From assembly GCA_023014365.1 (NCBI GenBank), contig JAEBUN010000016.1:806001-870000 (forward strand): a stretch of DNA of 64,000 bases. The letters run 5' to 3'. Under the pieces are notes generated by a model. It was given only the letters and a program-made list of their open reading frames with translations, searched no databases and was not told where the DNA came from. A program made the translations under genes and the position numbers. Source of the DNA: Lepiota brunneoincarnata (taxonomy: Eukaryota; Basidiomycota; Agaricomycetes; Agaricales; Agaricaceae). Position 1 is the stretch's first letter; each line of letters opens with the position of its first letter. Of this stretch, positions 1 through 9,498 are shown piece after piece.

Positions 1-1950
1 CCACATTCATGTTGGTACAGTCCCAGGTCCGAAAAAGTCTTGGGATTGGAATTCATTCTGCTGGCCACTTGCTCAAGAACTCATTCAGCTTGAAATAGGT
101 GTCAAAGCTTTTGACGCTATCAGTCAATTGTTATTCTCACTTCATACCTATCTCATCATAGCATTTGGTGACATTCTGGCCATGGCTATGATCACACGCA
201 TGAAAGGGCAGAATGGTATTAGTTCATGCTGCATCTGCAACATCAAAGGGATATGCTCACACTCTCACACTTACTACATCCCTCTTTGATAAGATAAGCT
301 TCCTGAAGCAAATCCCCTTCAATACAACCTGTCTGACCTCCCCATTCACACTCACAGGGAGTTTTTAGAGCAAGCCCACACTGTGGAAATGGCCCCCAGT
401 AACTCCGTACATGAGGAACTTGCCGAATGATATGGCATCAAAGGGATACTGATCCTCAGTACCATATCCTCGCTCTCATTCCCATCTTCATTCCCATTTG
501 ACTTCATGCACCTCATTTGGGAAAATTTGATTCCTAACCTCATTCTGTTCTGGACTTGCAAGTTCAAGGACCTAGATCACCAGGGCAAAGGCTATGCTAT
601 TGCAACGCAAATCTGGAATGAAATTGGCACAGCTACAGCAGCATGTGGCGCAACAATTCCAGCAGCTTTTGGAGCTTCAGTACCCAACATTGCAACTAAA
701 CGGTTACAAATGACTGCCGAGATGTATGCCATTTGGACACTTTATATTGCTCCAGTTGTGCTTCATGGCAGGTTCACAAATGTGAAGTACTATGACCACT
801 TCATGCAGCTTGTCAAACTTTTGAAGCTTTGCTTGTTGTTTGAGCTCATGGAAGAGAACTTGAAACAGATTGATGAGGGTTTCAAGTCTTGGGTTCAGAT
901 GTATGAAAAGTGAGTATCTGCCTTCTACATTGTGCTCTTATACTTAAATAAATGTAGGCTATACTATCAAAATGACTCTGTTTGACTCTCCGCTTGTCCT
1001 CTGACCCTCCATACCATTCTTCATATTGCATGGGGTATCCAGGTAGTGGATCCTGTCTGGACGTATTGGGCATTTGCTATGGAGCATCATTGTAACACTC
1101 TGCTTCCATCAATCAGAAGTAGACACTACCCTTACAAATCCATCAACACCTTTGTTGTGGCAATTGCACAACTAGATCAAATATGATTATTATACAATCT
1201 TTACAAAGTGCTATCTTTGGATCCTGACAAGATGAAAGTGGACCAAATTGTTCATGATTTATGTATGTTCAACCTGTCATCTTGTCATTGTCACTTAATC
1301 ACTTGCTTGCAAATAGACCCCCTCTACATGTTTTCCACCCCATGACAGTGTGAGGCCCTACCCCCACCCATAAATAACAAAGTTCTAGCTTCTTTAGCAA
1401 CATGCTTTGATGTCACAAAGCAAGCTATTCAATCTGTCATAAAACAAGATCAGCCCATTGTCCAGTATGGCAGAGTAACTCGTCTTGAAGGAGGTGATCT
1501 CATGATTGCCTGTAACTTAGTTGGGAAGAGAAAGGACAGTCAGGATGCATCCTTTGTGCAAGTTGAGTTCTATGCTCCTTCCTGCACATGGTATCTGAAT
1601 GTTCTTCATTCCAGTATACTCAACTTGTGGATCAGCATGCTCACCAAAAGAGAAGAACACCAGAATTCAGGCCATGTGATTTCTTTGGCCAACTAAAGTG
1701 TATCCTAGTTCTGGAACTCCTGTCTGCACCACAACTCAACTTAGCCATGCCAATGACCATTATTCTGACACTTATTTGTGGTGTCAAGGCAACATGGAAG
1801 AGTGGCATTTATTATTACAGTAATAAGGATTGTGGTGTTGACAAAGTTGTCAATCTAAGTACAGTGCAGTGTGTTGTTGGAAGGATATTAGACAGGGGTG
1901 TGTGGGCCATTGTAGATCAAAGCCCTGATATGGAGATCCAGGTGGATTAA
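1..1950 (+). pseudogene. Plavaka/Tnp2-type CACTA transposase remnant
   Basis: Broken transposase gene running off the left edge. From base 2 the reading frame gives HIHVGTVPGPKKSWDWNSF, LHTYLIIAFGDI and a CxxC cluster (SCCICNIKG) before a stop at 288-290. After frame changes it continues with DFMHLIWENLIPNL and IWNEIGTATAACGATIPAAFG (506-913), HHCNTLLPSIRS (about 1090) and a C-terminal piece ILVLELLSAPQLNLAMP (about 1700-1760). These motifs, in this order, are those I know from basidiomycete Plavaka (CACTA-like) transposases, which cut and paste DNA. Several frame changes and in-frame stops show that it is dead. Nothing in the window marks its terminal repeats. Identification rests on recalled family motifs. 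Confidence 0.7.
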
Positions 1951-2159
1951 GGCTCCGATCATGTTGATTTGCAAACCATTCAAGTCTACCATTACAGGCC
2001 AGTAGCTACATACTTGGTGTCTCTCAGATATCTTGGATGAGTAATTCGAGTGGACAATTTGTGCAGCCGCTGCCTTGGCCTTGATCTCATCCAAGGTGAT
2101 GAAGGTGATAGGAGAGAGAAAACCAAGTGCATTAGCAGTGTTGTCAGTCCTGTGAAGGT

Positions 2160-2627
2160 GCTTCTTCCACAGTCCTCTCCAAGTTACAGGAACAGCTCAC
2201 TTCCATTGAATCTGCAAGGGTAGTTGATGCCACCTGTCTAGCCATGGATATGGAGGCAGAGCGGGCCAAAGCAGCAAAGCTGCAGGCCAACCATGTCGCC
2301 CTTTCTCATGACCTTGCTACTGTATGATCGCAAGAACTTAATCAACACCAAGAGCTTGTTAATGCCTCTGATGAGATTGAGAACCTCAAAAAGCGGCATG
2401 CTTGTGAAATTATGGACATCAAAATGGACCTCAAGAAGCAAGAACAAGAGCTACATAATGCCAACAAAGATCTACGATTATGCAAAAGTGACCTTGAATG
2501 TGAATGTGGAAATGTCTCCACCCTTAAAGCCATCCTATCGCAACAGTTGACTGCTCATATTACCCTCACTACACAAGTCCAGGTGCTACAAACCAAAAAC
2601 ATCTGTGATGAGGTGAGCATGTCATGA
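2160..2627 (+). pseudogene. Broken coiled-coil protein fragment (kinesin-14 stalk-like?)
   Basis: One frame encodes a highly charged helix (SKLQEQLTSIESARVVDA, MEAERAKAAKLQANHVALSH, ELVNASDEIENLKKRHACEI, MDLKKQEQELHNANKDLRL) ending in STLKAILSQQLTAHITLTTQ. It is interrupted by one TGA at 2324-2326, which would be CGA before a single C-to-T change. Heptad spacing indicates a long coiled coil. The last part resembles the stalk before the motor of fungal kinesin-14 (Kar3) from memory, but no motor domain follows. It lies between the Plavaka remnant and element A and may be a captured or relic gene piece. Confidence 0.35.
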
Positions 2628-3217
2628 CCAGCATACAGTGAAAGTCACTATTTGCAGAGAAATGGGCAACAAAGGCACCTATATGGTGAAGACCCAGTTG
2701 ATGAGTTGTTCAATTCAACTGAAATTGCTTGTAGATTGTCCAAAAAATGCCAAAGAATACATCAAGATATAATGATACAATTTTATAGATCACCCTGACA
2801 GTTCACCAGTCATAACATACCACCTCATCCAGACTCTTTCCCCCAGCCCTCCATCTTCCTCCATTCATGAAAAGCTGCGCTCCTGGCAACACGCCATTAT
2901 GTCCATAAAGATGGAATGTCGCAATGGCATGCTCATTGTCGAATGCCTGCACTGTCCAGTGGTGGCGGCTATCAGTATCCAAGCTATGTTTTTCACCCCT
3001 AAACCTCCCTCTTCCATCAGCTATCTAATTTATTTCATTGAATACTCACATCAGGACCCAATCCACATTCCTATCTCCAAGAACTTGCAGAGGTTCATCC
3101 CTGAAGTCCACCACTGCCCTTTCCAGCACCTGTCTCACTCAATTCCTCTCCCCTTCACTCAGGTTCGCCTTTGCATGTGGATTGCATGAATAAATATAAT
3201 AATACATGTGGTTGGGA
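2628..3217. other. Intergenic, no recognised gene
   Basis: A 96-codon open frame at 2899-3189 (+) resembles nothing I recognise. The segment ends with the 5-bp target duplication TGGGA (3213-3217) of element A. Confidence 0.5.
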
Positions 3218-3601
3218 TGTTATCAGAAATTCCATCAGAAGGACAGTTATATTTAGTACAAATTCCCATGTCACTATGAAACAATCAGTAGTGTACATCA
3301 GAAGGACTATTCTTAGTTATGACTCATTTTCCTTATCTATGACTCATAGTTACCTGGGTCTGGTCTATTATAGTAGGAGTATAGCCACACTTAGAAGTAT
3401 ATAAGGATACAGTACATTCCTATGTATCCTTATCTTAGTGTTATACAGTTCTTGCCTCCTATAACTCTTTTCCTCTAAACTGGCTGGACTATAGTGCTCC
3501 ATCATCTCCAAGTCACACTTAGTAGGACAGGACCAAGTCTGTATAGACATCCTGTGTCAAACTCCATGCTACTCACAAGTGAACCTCTAACCTGGGTAAC
3601 A
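3218..3601 (+). repeat. 5' LTR of element A
   Basis: Uninterrupted 384-bp LTR, TGTTATC...GGGTAACA. It matches the two halves of the 3' LTR (21440-21594 and 23203-23431) with about nine differences, all transitions. It serves as the empty-site reference for the mariner insertion in the 3' copy. Confidence 0.93.
3398..3442 (+). promoter_or_regulatory. TATA box and predicted transcript start of element A
   Basis: TATATAAG at 3398-3405 is followed 33 nt later by TATCTTAGTGTT (3431-3442). That sequence is the perfect reverse complement of the 12 nt just after the LTR (3603-3614). The spacing fits RNA polymerase II initiation near 3430. The start position itself is inferred. Confidence 0.7.
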
Positions 3602-3602
3602 A

Positions 3603-3614
3603 AACACTAAGATA
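3603..3614 (+). promoter_or_regulatory. Self-priming primer-binding site of element A
   Basis: AACACTAAGATA begins two nt after the last LTR base and is the reverse complement of 3431-3442 in the R region. No tRNA 3'-end match is evident. This is the arrangement known from Tf1/sushi elements, where the 5' end of the element RNA primes its own reverse transcription. Confidence 0.75.
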
Positions 3615-4043
3615 CTCTGCTGCTTATCTCTTGCTTGCCCTCTACTCTGCTCTGCTCTGCTGACATACTGAACATGTTGAGGTACTCTGGTCATTCAAAA
3701 TGACATGCAAAAGAAAACTGCCCCTCTGTGTAGCCATCACTATGTCCCTCAACCTCTCCCCACCAGAAGACCTGGTTTACCTACTCATATTCATCTTTAC
3801 CTCCACTGCCACCCTCATTGCCTACCAAATAATCACTCTAGAACTTGAACACATCACATGCCCTTGCCACTGCTGTGTTGTCAGATTGTGGAACCTGTAT
3901 TCGGGAATCTCCATAATCACCACCCAATTTTTCATTCTTCTAGTGATAATTGATCACTAGACAACTGCCACCATGCCTCCAAAGAAGTTCTCAGCCTGAG
4001 AAACTCCATCAACCCCTCCTCCCAAATCAAGAACTAGAATCCC

Positions 4044-4395
4044 TGTTACGCTGGTTAGGCATCTGCAAGGCTCAATGCAATTAATGACAAGTTAACCGTT
4101 GAGTAGTGCGAGCAAGTCTAAGGCAATGCCAAAGAACAGGAACAAATACTGTGTATAATAAGACAAAGCTAAGGATTACAAGTAATACTTAGGTCTATAT
4201 ATACTACTGAGGCAACTGGCATGTGATAAAAGAGAGAATCACATGCGAATGGGCAGAAATCACAGGCTAAAGGTGGACTAACTATAGATGGGCAGTAGCA
4301 TGTGATAAGTAAATATAACCAGGCGTTGACAGCAGGCGGTGACATGTGATAAGTAAAAATAGGGGGGTGGGTGCATGGAAGGGAAAATGGTAACA
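4044..4395 (-). repeat. 3' LTR of element B
   Basis: 352 bp; on the + strand it reads TGTTACGCTGG...GGTAACA. Differences from the 5' copy are transitions, nearly all at former CpG sites (for example CA at 4060-4061 against TG at 13300-13301). Confidence 0.93.
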
Positions 4396-4483
4396 TTACC
4401 CCCTTCTAATCTTTGAACTCTGTTTTGAAGCCAAAAGACAGTGGGGTACAGGTGTTGGGTGTGGATCACAGAAATAGTCGTTT

Positions 4484-5572
4484 CTAGTCATAACCGTATC
4501 CATTGTAGGTGTAGTCGTAGTCATTGTATTGGCCATCGCCAATGATATCATACGTTTGTCCAAAGGTGTTGGGATAGCGTTGCACCATCCTTTCAAGCAT
4601 GGCATTTCATTGGTTTTGGTGGTAGACAGGGCAGGTCCACATGTAATGTCCTGGTGCGGAGCAGTTGCAGTGACGACAGGTATATTGGGGACAGCTGTGT
4701 GCCCAGTGGCCAATTTGGTGGCACTTGAAACAGCGATTTCTTCCAACATCATACAAGCGGGTTGTTGCGGTTTGGGGTGTGACAGTGGGGGTGGTACGAT
4801 GTTGAAGAGGTCTCTGGGGTAGGGGGTGGGTTTCCTGTTGTTGACGGGCTTCCATTCACTGGGTGAATTCGTCCACTGTTTGTCATCAAGTTTGGGGTGG
4901 TGGTGCTGAGGTGGGGGGTACAACAACAGGTGGGGTAACAGGGCTTGGAGGTTGTTCAGGTCAAACTCGTCGGTGGGTAGAGTGAACAGGGACTTGTCGG
5001 GCCGGTCTGTTGGTTGGCATAGGTTGAATCGGACTAGGGATTGTAGGTGCAATCCATATACCGGTTGTGGAGCTGCAATGCTCAGTGAAGATTTGACAGA
5101 AGGTGGGGTCAGCCCACAGGCGGTTGAATGTGTTTTGGTTTGCCTCTTTGACTCTTTCAACGCTTTGTTCAAGGCCACGGAGGCAGAGGAGGTTTTCGTG
5201 GAGTTGGAAGAAGCCATCATGAACTTCTGTTGATACTGCTGGCATTGGTGCAATAAGAAGCAAAAAGACAAGGGTAGAGGCACTGTCGACTTCATTAATA
5301 TAGTCGCTAACAGTAGCGACAAGCGGGGGAGTGGGGATGGCGGTTGGCATTTCAGCGATGGGTGGAACGGGACTGGGGGGAGTGGTCTGTCATGGTACAT
5401 GGTGTGGGGGTGGTGTGTCTTCAGTGGTGTTAAGAGCACTTTTGACGAGGAATTGATAGAGGATGCGGTTGGAGTCGGGTTGCGCAGACAAGGACCTGGT
5501 TGTTCCATCTAACGTTGGTGGGGTAGAAATAAGAGCAGATTTGGATGGGAGTGAATGGACGGAGGAAGGCAT
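4484..5572 (-). pseudogene. Element B extra ORF after pol (ORF3) with zinc knuckle
   Basis: One frame from ATG 5570-5572 (MPSSVHSLPSKSALISTP) to TAG 4484-4486 (NGYGYD, stop), broken by stops near 5390 and 4961. It is proline-rich at the start, with a predicted helical middle (RDGFFQL-like, LLCLRGLEQSVERVKEANQN) and a cysteine module near the end. That module is CFKCHQIGHWAHSC (CX2CX4HX4C) followed by CRHCNCSAPGHYMWTCPVY. The element C copy is collinear and chromovirus A has a similar module in the same place. The zinc knuckle suggests nucleic-acid binding; the role is unknown. A longer open frame overlaps it at 4396-5508 but lacks the conserved cysteines, so I take it as a shadow. Confidence 0.7.
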
Positions 5573-5882
5573 TGTGTTGTTAAATGAGGCGGTGTGATTT
5601 ATTTACGGTAGGGGTGGTGGCGAGAATGCCATGGTTTCTTCGTGGCTTTAAAAGAATGAATAACAGGCATGTTTTCGTCATTTTGGTCAAGTCCTTTGAG
5701 TCATTTATACTCCATCAGGAATGCTACTGCATCTCCTTCATCTTCCATTTCAGGGATAACTTCTCCATCCAGAGTTTTGGGTCTGATTTCATTGGGTACT
5801 GATTTAAAGTGAGACTCAGGTTCGCAGGTATTTTCAGATTCGGGCCATCCGAGCCATTTGACTAGGTATTTGAGGTGGTTTC

Positions 5883-6221
5883 TGTAAGGGGACTGGCGTC
5901 GTGTGCTTTGCATTGCGCCCCCCCTTACGCAAGGTACTTCTAGGGACCTGTGGTTGGACGTCCGGGCTCGGCCTTCTTAGCCGATGCCCGATGCCCGAGC
6001 CCGGTCTCGGCCTTCGGCCACCCCCATCCCCAAGCCCGATCTGCGGGCGACTTCTATTATTAGTTGCTTGTCTATTGTTTGCGTACGTTATTACTGGTAG
6101 CTATCGTAGTGTCTGGTTACCCGGTCTGTGCGCAGACCACTATGTATATATATAGCGTGGGTGGCGATTGTAATCGCCACCTGAATATCAACTTGGTTCC
6201 GGTGCCTTACTTCCCCTAACA
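5883..6221 (+). repeat. 5' LTR of the KH retroelement
   Basis: 339 bp, TGTAAGGGGAC...CCCCTAACA. It differs from the 3' LTR by G/A and A/G, both inside CpG contexts. It contains short palindromes such as CTGTGCGCAGAC (about 6125-6137). An 84-codon frame present in both LTRs is probably not a gene. Confidence 0.93.
6145..6188 (+). promoter_or_regulatory. KH element core promoter, TSS-proximal hairpin and R start
   Basis: TATATATATA (6145-6154) is followed by the inverted repeat GTGGCGATT/AATCGCCAC (6161-6169 and 6172-6180). Then comes ACCTGAATAT (6179-6188), which is complementary to the primer site at 6224-6233. The TATA-to-R spacing is 34 nt, so transcription should start at or near the right arm of the hairpin. 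Confidence 0.65.
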
Positions 6222-6223
6222 GA

Positions 6224-6233
6224 ATATTCAGGT
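6224..6233 (+). promoter_or_regulatory. Self-priming primer-binding site of the KH element
   Basis: ATATTCAGGT lies two nt after the LTR end and is the perfect reverse complement of 6179-6188. It has the same layout as in elements A, B and C. Confidence 0.68.
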
Positions 6234-6300
6234 CTCTACGCGGACTTGCCACCCTAGCTCTCTGCACCCCATCTACCCTGTCCCCAGCCCTATCGCCAGT

Positions 6301-7452
6301 ATGCCTCGCCGAAAGTCCTCAGGCAAGCAGAAAGCGACTGCGCCCACACTACCGACCACAGCCCCTGCCTCGGCAGGACCCTCGCGTTCAGGTGAGGACA
6401 CTCAGGCCTTATTGGCCCGGATCGGCGAGCTTAACCGCTCGATCGGTTCGCTCTCGTCCCGCCTGCGCACCCTCGAGGAGCGTCCCTCGATGGCTGCCGC
6501 CGGTCCTTCTCCAGCCGTCATTCAAACGGCCACTACCCGAAAGGGTCGCTCGCAGGTTTCTGCCGGCGCCCCACGCACTCCTAACCGCCCGGGCCCCACT
6601 CGCCCCTCGGTAAAAGGCACATCTACCGCCCTCCCGCTCTCGGCCTACTACCCGCAGGAAGACCAGGCCGATCGCTATCAGACCACTCTCGTCATCGCCG
6701 ACGGCTTGAGTGGTCACGTGATTGGTCGTGGCGGCCGCGGCCTTAAACAGGTCGCAGACATTAGCGGCGCTCACCTCCGTGTCTATTCAGTGGCCACGGA
6801 TGGTGCCGACGAGCGCCATGTCTCTATTAGGGGGACCGAGCAGCAACTCGGTGATGCCCTTGTGGTATTAGGTAAGCGGATTGCGCGCAAGCGCGTCCAT
6901 CTTCCCAAGACAAAGAAGGAGAAGACCACAGCGGTTTCCGGCCCCGCCTTGGCGGCCCCCGGACCGTCTGCTCCTGGAGCAGCCCAGGCCCCTGCTCCGG
7001 CCCGTACGGACCCCATTGCCCCCGGCTCTGCCACCCCAGTCCCAGACTGGGCGCATCCGGGTGCGCGGTCCTCCTCGCAGGCCTCTTCAGTCGCACCCAC
7101 TCCCCCTCACATCGCTACCCCGGCCGGCGTCCCGTCGACAACTATGCGTACGGCCGCATCTACTCCTACCCCTACCCGTTCGCCCGCGGTTTCTTGGCAA
7201 CCGTCGCGCGGCTCCCCTATGCCCATCTCTACCCCCTCCGGCACGTCTACCCCCGGAGTCCCATCAGTCCGAATGGGAAGCGCCACCCCTACCCCGGCCT
7301 TGACCCCGATGGAGGTCAACAGTGTCCTCTCGACCTGGGGCCGGGGGGTTATGCCTACTGCCCCTGCCGACCGTCTTGATATGGCCCGTTCCCTTGTGGT
7401 GGATGGGTCTATCATTCGGCTAGCGGATGGCCGCTGGGCTCGCGCCTTTTAG
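6301..7452 (+). CDS. Coiled-coil and KH-domain RNA-binding protein of the retroelement
   Basis: Intact 383-residue protein, ATG 6301 (MPRRKSSGKQ) to TAG 7450-7452. Residues 1-30 are basic and Ser/Pro/Ala-rich. Residues 33-61 form a probable coiled coil (LLARIGELNRSIGSLSSRL), suited to self-assembly. Residues 125-198 form a KH domain with the GXXG loop in HVIGRGGRGLKQVADISGA, followed by a strand/helix part ending in GKRIARKRVHLP. KH domains bind single-stranded RNA or DNA. A long Pro/Ser/Thr-rich linker follows (about 205-330), then a compact C-terminus (VNSVLSTWGRGVMP, MARSLVVDGSIIRLADGRW). By position and layout it may replace Gag in packaging the element RNA; that is inference. No retroviral capsid or zinc-knuckle motif is present. 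Confidence 0.88.
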   Translation: MPRRKSSGKQKATAPTLPTTAPASAGPSRSGEDTQALLARIGELNRSIGSLSSRLRTLEERPSMAAAGPSPAVIQTATTRKGRSQVSAGAPRTPNRPGPTRPSVKGTSTALPLSAYYPQEDQADRYQTTLVIADGLSGHVIGRGGRGLKQVADISGAHLRVYSVATDGADERHVSIRGTEQQLGDALVVLGKRIARKRVHLPKTKKEKTTAVSGPALAAPGPSAPGAAQAPAPARTDPIAPGSATPVPDWAHPGARSSSQASSVAPTPPHIATPAGVPSTTMRTAASTPTPTRSPAVSWQPSRGSPMPISTPSGTSTPGVPSVRMGSATPTPALTPMEVNSVLSTWGRGVMPTAPADRLDMARSLVVDGSIIRLADGRWARAF

Positions 7453-7487
7453 GACAAAGGAACCAAGTCGCCGGGTCGTCGACTCTT

Positions 7488-7500
7488 AAGAGGGGGCTGG
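7488..7500 (+). promoter_or_regulatory. Polypurine tract of the KH element
   Basis: AAGAGGGGGCTGG directly precedes the 3' LTR. This is the expected site for priming plus-strand DNA. Confidence 0.65.
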
Positions 7501-7839
7501 TGTAAGGGGACTGGCGTCGTGTGCTTTGCATTGCGCCCCCCCTTACGCAAGGTACTTCTAGGGACCTGTGGTTGGACGTCCAGGCTCGGCCTTCTTAGCC
7601 GATGCCCGATGCCCGAGCCCGGTCTCGGCCTTCGGCCACCCCCATCCCCGAGCCCGATCTGCGGGCGACTTCTATTATTAGTTGCTTGTCTATTGTTTGC
7701 GTACGTTATTACTGGTAGCTATCGTAGTGTCTGGTTACCCGGTCTGTGCGCAGACCACTATGTATATATATAGCGTGGGTGGCGATTGTAATCGCCACCT
7801 GAATATCAACTTGGTTCCGGTGCCTTACTTCCCCTAACA
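7501..7839 (+). repeat. 3' LTR of the KH retroelement
   Basis: 339 bp, two differences from the 5' LTR by eye. It is followed by the target duplication GTTTC (7840-7844). Confidence 0.93.
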
Positions 7840-9498
7840 GTTTCGTTGTTTTCAGTGGTTTAATATGGCTTCAATTTTGTATACTTGTTTGCCTTCAACT
7901 GTTAGGGGTGGGGGTCGGACGTAATTGGGTCCGTACGTTTTGGTTTCAGTATATGGCATGAGGAGTTGGGCATGGAATACAGGGTGGATTTTCCAGTGTT
8001 TGGGGAGTTCGAGTCAATATGAAACAGGGGATAATACATTGAGGATACGGAATGGTCTGAGACATTTGGGGGCCATTTTATGCATGGCATACGGGGTATT
8101 TAAGTTCCGGGCGTCGAGCCAAACCATTTGATTTTTGTGGAACAGGGTAAACTTTGATTGGCATCATTTTTCCATGTATTTCATGGCGGTCTCATGTGCA
8201 TTTTTAGCATTTCTGCAGTATAGGTCGATTAATTCCATACAGTTGTTGACAGTGGGAGATTCGGTTTCAAGGAGAATGGTGGGAAGTGCTTTCGGTTGTA
8301 TTCCCATAATGATTTTAAACAGTGTTTGTTTTCATAAGGCGTGCGGTTGGCTATTGTATGCAAATTTGAGGAGTGGTAGGGCTTGTGACCAATTTTCGGG
8401 ATAGTGCGAGCAGAAAATGGAGAGATACGCTTGGGTTTCCTGGTGTGATTGTTCAGTTGCTCCATCTGCTTTGGGGTGGTAGGCTGTGGTCATTGCAGGG
8501 GTTATTTCGAGTAGTTCCAACAGTTTCTGGAATGAATGCACGGTGAAGCGTGGGTCGCGGTCAGATATGATACATTCAGGTAGGCCATAATGCAGGTAGA
8601 CCTTATTTAGAATGATGTCGGCGATGTTGTCAGCGGTCACAGATTTGTTGGTAGCAGTGAGAATTACCCCCTTTGAGAGTCCATGGTCCACAATGGACAG
8701 AATCGAGTCAAAACCTGTGGAGGGAGGGGGGTCAGTGATGAGATCCATCGCGATCTGAGTGAATGGGTGGTTCGACTCGGGTGCCAGGATAGGGGTAAAA
8801 GAAGGCTTGGCAGGGTGCCGGTTAATTTTATACTGTTGACAGTCAGTGCATCCCCTGACATAATCACATGTGAAACTGGCCATACCAGGCCAGTAGAAAT
8901 CATGCTCCAATGCATGAAGGGTTGTATCAATACCGGGGTGTCCTGCGGTAGGGGAATTATGATATTTCCATAGGATATGTCGGTGGAGTTTGAGGTCTTC
9001 CGGTGGCACGGTTCTGCCATCATAGGTAACAATTAGACCTTTAGGGGCTCCAGTTACAGAATATCGGGAATCCGTCAGAATGTATGGGGCAGTCATGAGA
9101 GCAGTGATCTGTTCGGTGGTATGTGGGTCGTAATTACTATGACGGAGTATATTGTCACGGGTTTCTTGGTCGACGGTGTTGATGAATATGGTTTTGGGTA
9201 ATACTGTTACAGATTTGTTATCCTCATCTTCGTCGGGGATGTGATTGGGACGTCGGGAGAGGGCGTTGGCGGCGGGTATTTTCGTACCTGGTACATGCTT
9301 GATTTGAAGATTGAAGTGGGAGAGGAATTGATGCTAGTGGGCCTGGCATCGGTTTATGTCCTGCGGTTTCTTCCAGTAAGTAAGATTCTGGTGATTGGTA
9401 CAAACTTTAACGGGGAAGGGTCCTCCTTCCAAATAATGATGCTATTCTCCTAGAGTGTGGATGATGGCAAGTAATTTGCAGTTGTGAATATTGTAATT

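Larger units (their letters stand above)
5883..7839 (+). mobile_element. Compact LTR retroelement encoding a KH-domain protein
   Basis: Complete 1,957-bp element. The 339-bp LTRs at 5883-6221 and 7501-7839 differ at two positions as I read them. They start TGTAAGGGGAC and end CCCCTAACA, with target duplication GTTTC at 5878-5882 and 7840-7844. The 1,279-bp interior has a primer-binding site, one 383-codon ORF and a polypurine tract AAGAGGGGGCTGG (7488-7500). There is no protease, RT or integrase, so it must use another element's enzymes. It is visibly richer in GC and CpG than its host element, which indicates recent insertion. The structure resembles TRIM or TR-GAG elements, but a KH-domain protein stands where gag would be. 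Confidence 0.93.
5701..9096 (-). pseudogene. pol: Element B integrase and chromodomain (split by the KH element)
   Basis: Integrase region. The zinc-binding HHCC part is HNSPTAGHPG ... GCTDCQQYK. The core has D in QIAMDLITD, D in IISDRDPRFT and E in DGATEQSHQE (8332-9096), which integrates the cDNA. After a stop and frame change it continues as the C-terminal part. The chromodomain ([14 protein letters not shown], 5701-5882) targets chromatin in chromoviruses and is cut by the KH element between 5882 and 7840. The C copy shows the uncut order. Confidence 0.85.

Noticed and set aside
4396..5508. 370-codon open frame on the - strand of element B (and its C counterpart 25777-26889)
   Set aside because: It overlaps ORF3 in another phase and lacks the conserved cysteine module. 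The frame carrying the zinc knuckle is the one conserved with element A.
5901..6155. 84-codon frame in the KH element LTR, repeated at 7519-7773
   Set aside because: It lies entirely in the LTR, is read mostly from GC-rich promoter sequence and is not kept in the old solo LTR. It is present twice only because the LTR is.
6409..7415. Long frames antisense to the KH ORF
   Set aside because: GC-rich sequence leaves antisense frames open. The + frame has the KH signature and correct position between primer site and polypurine tract.
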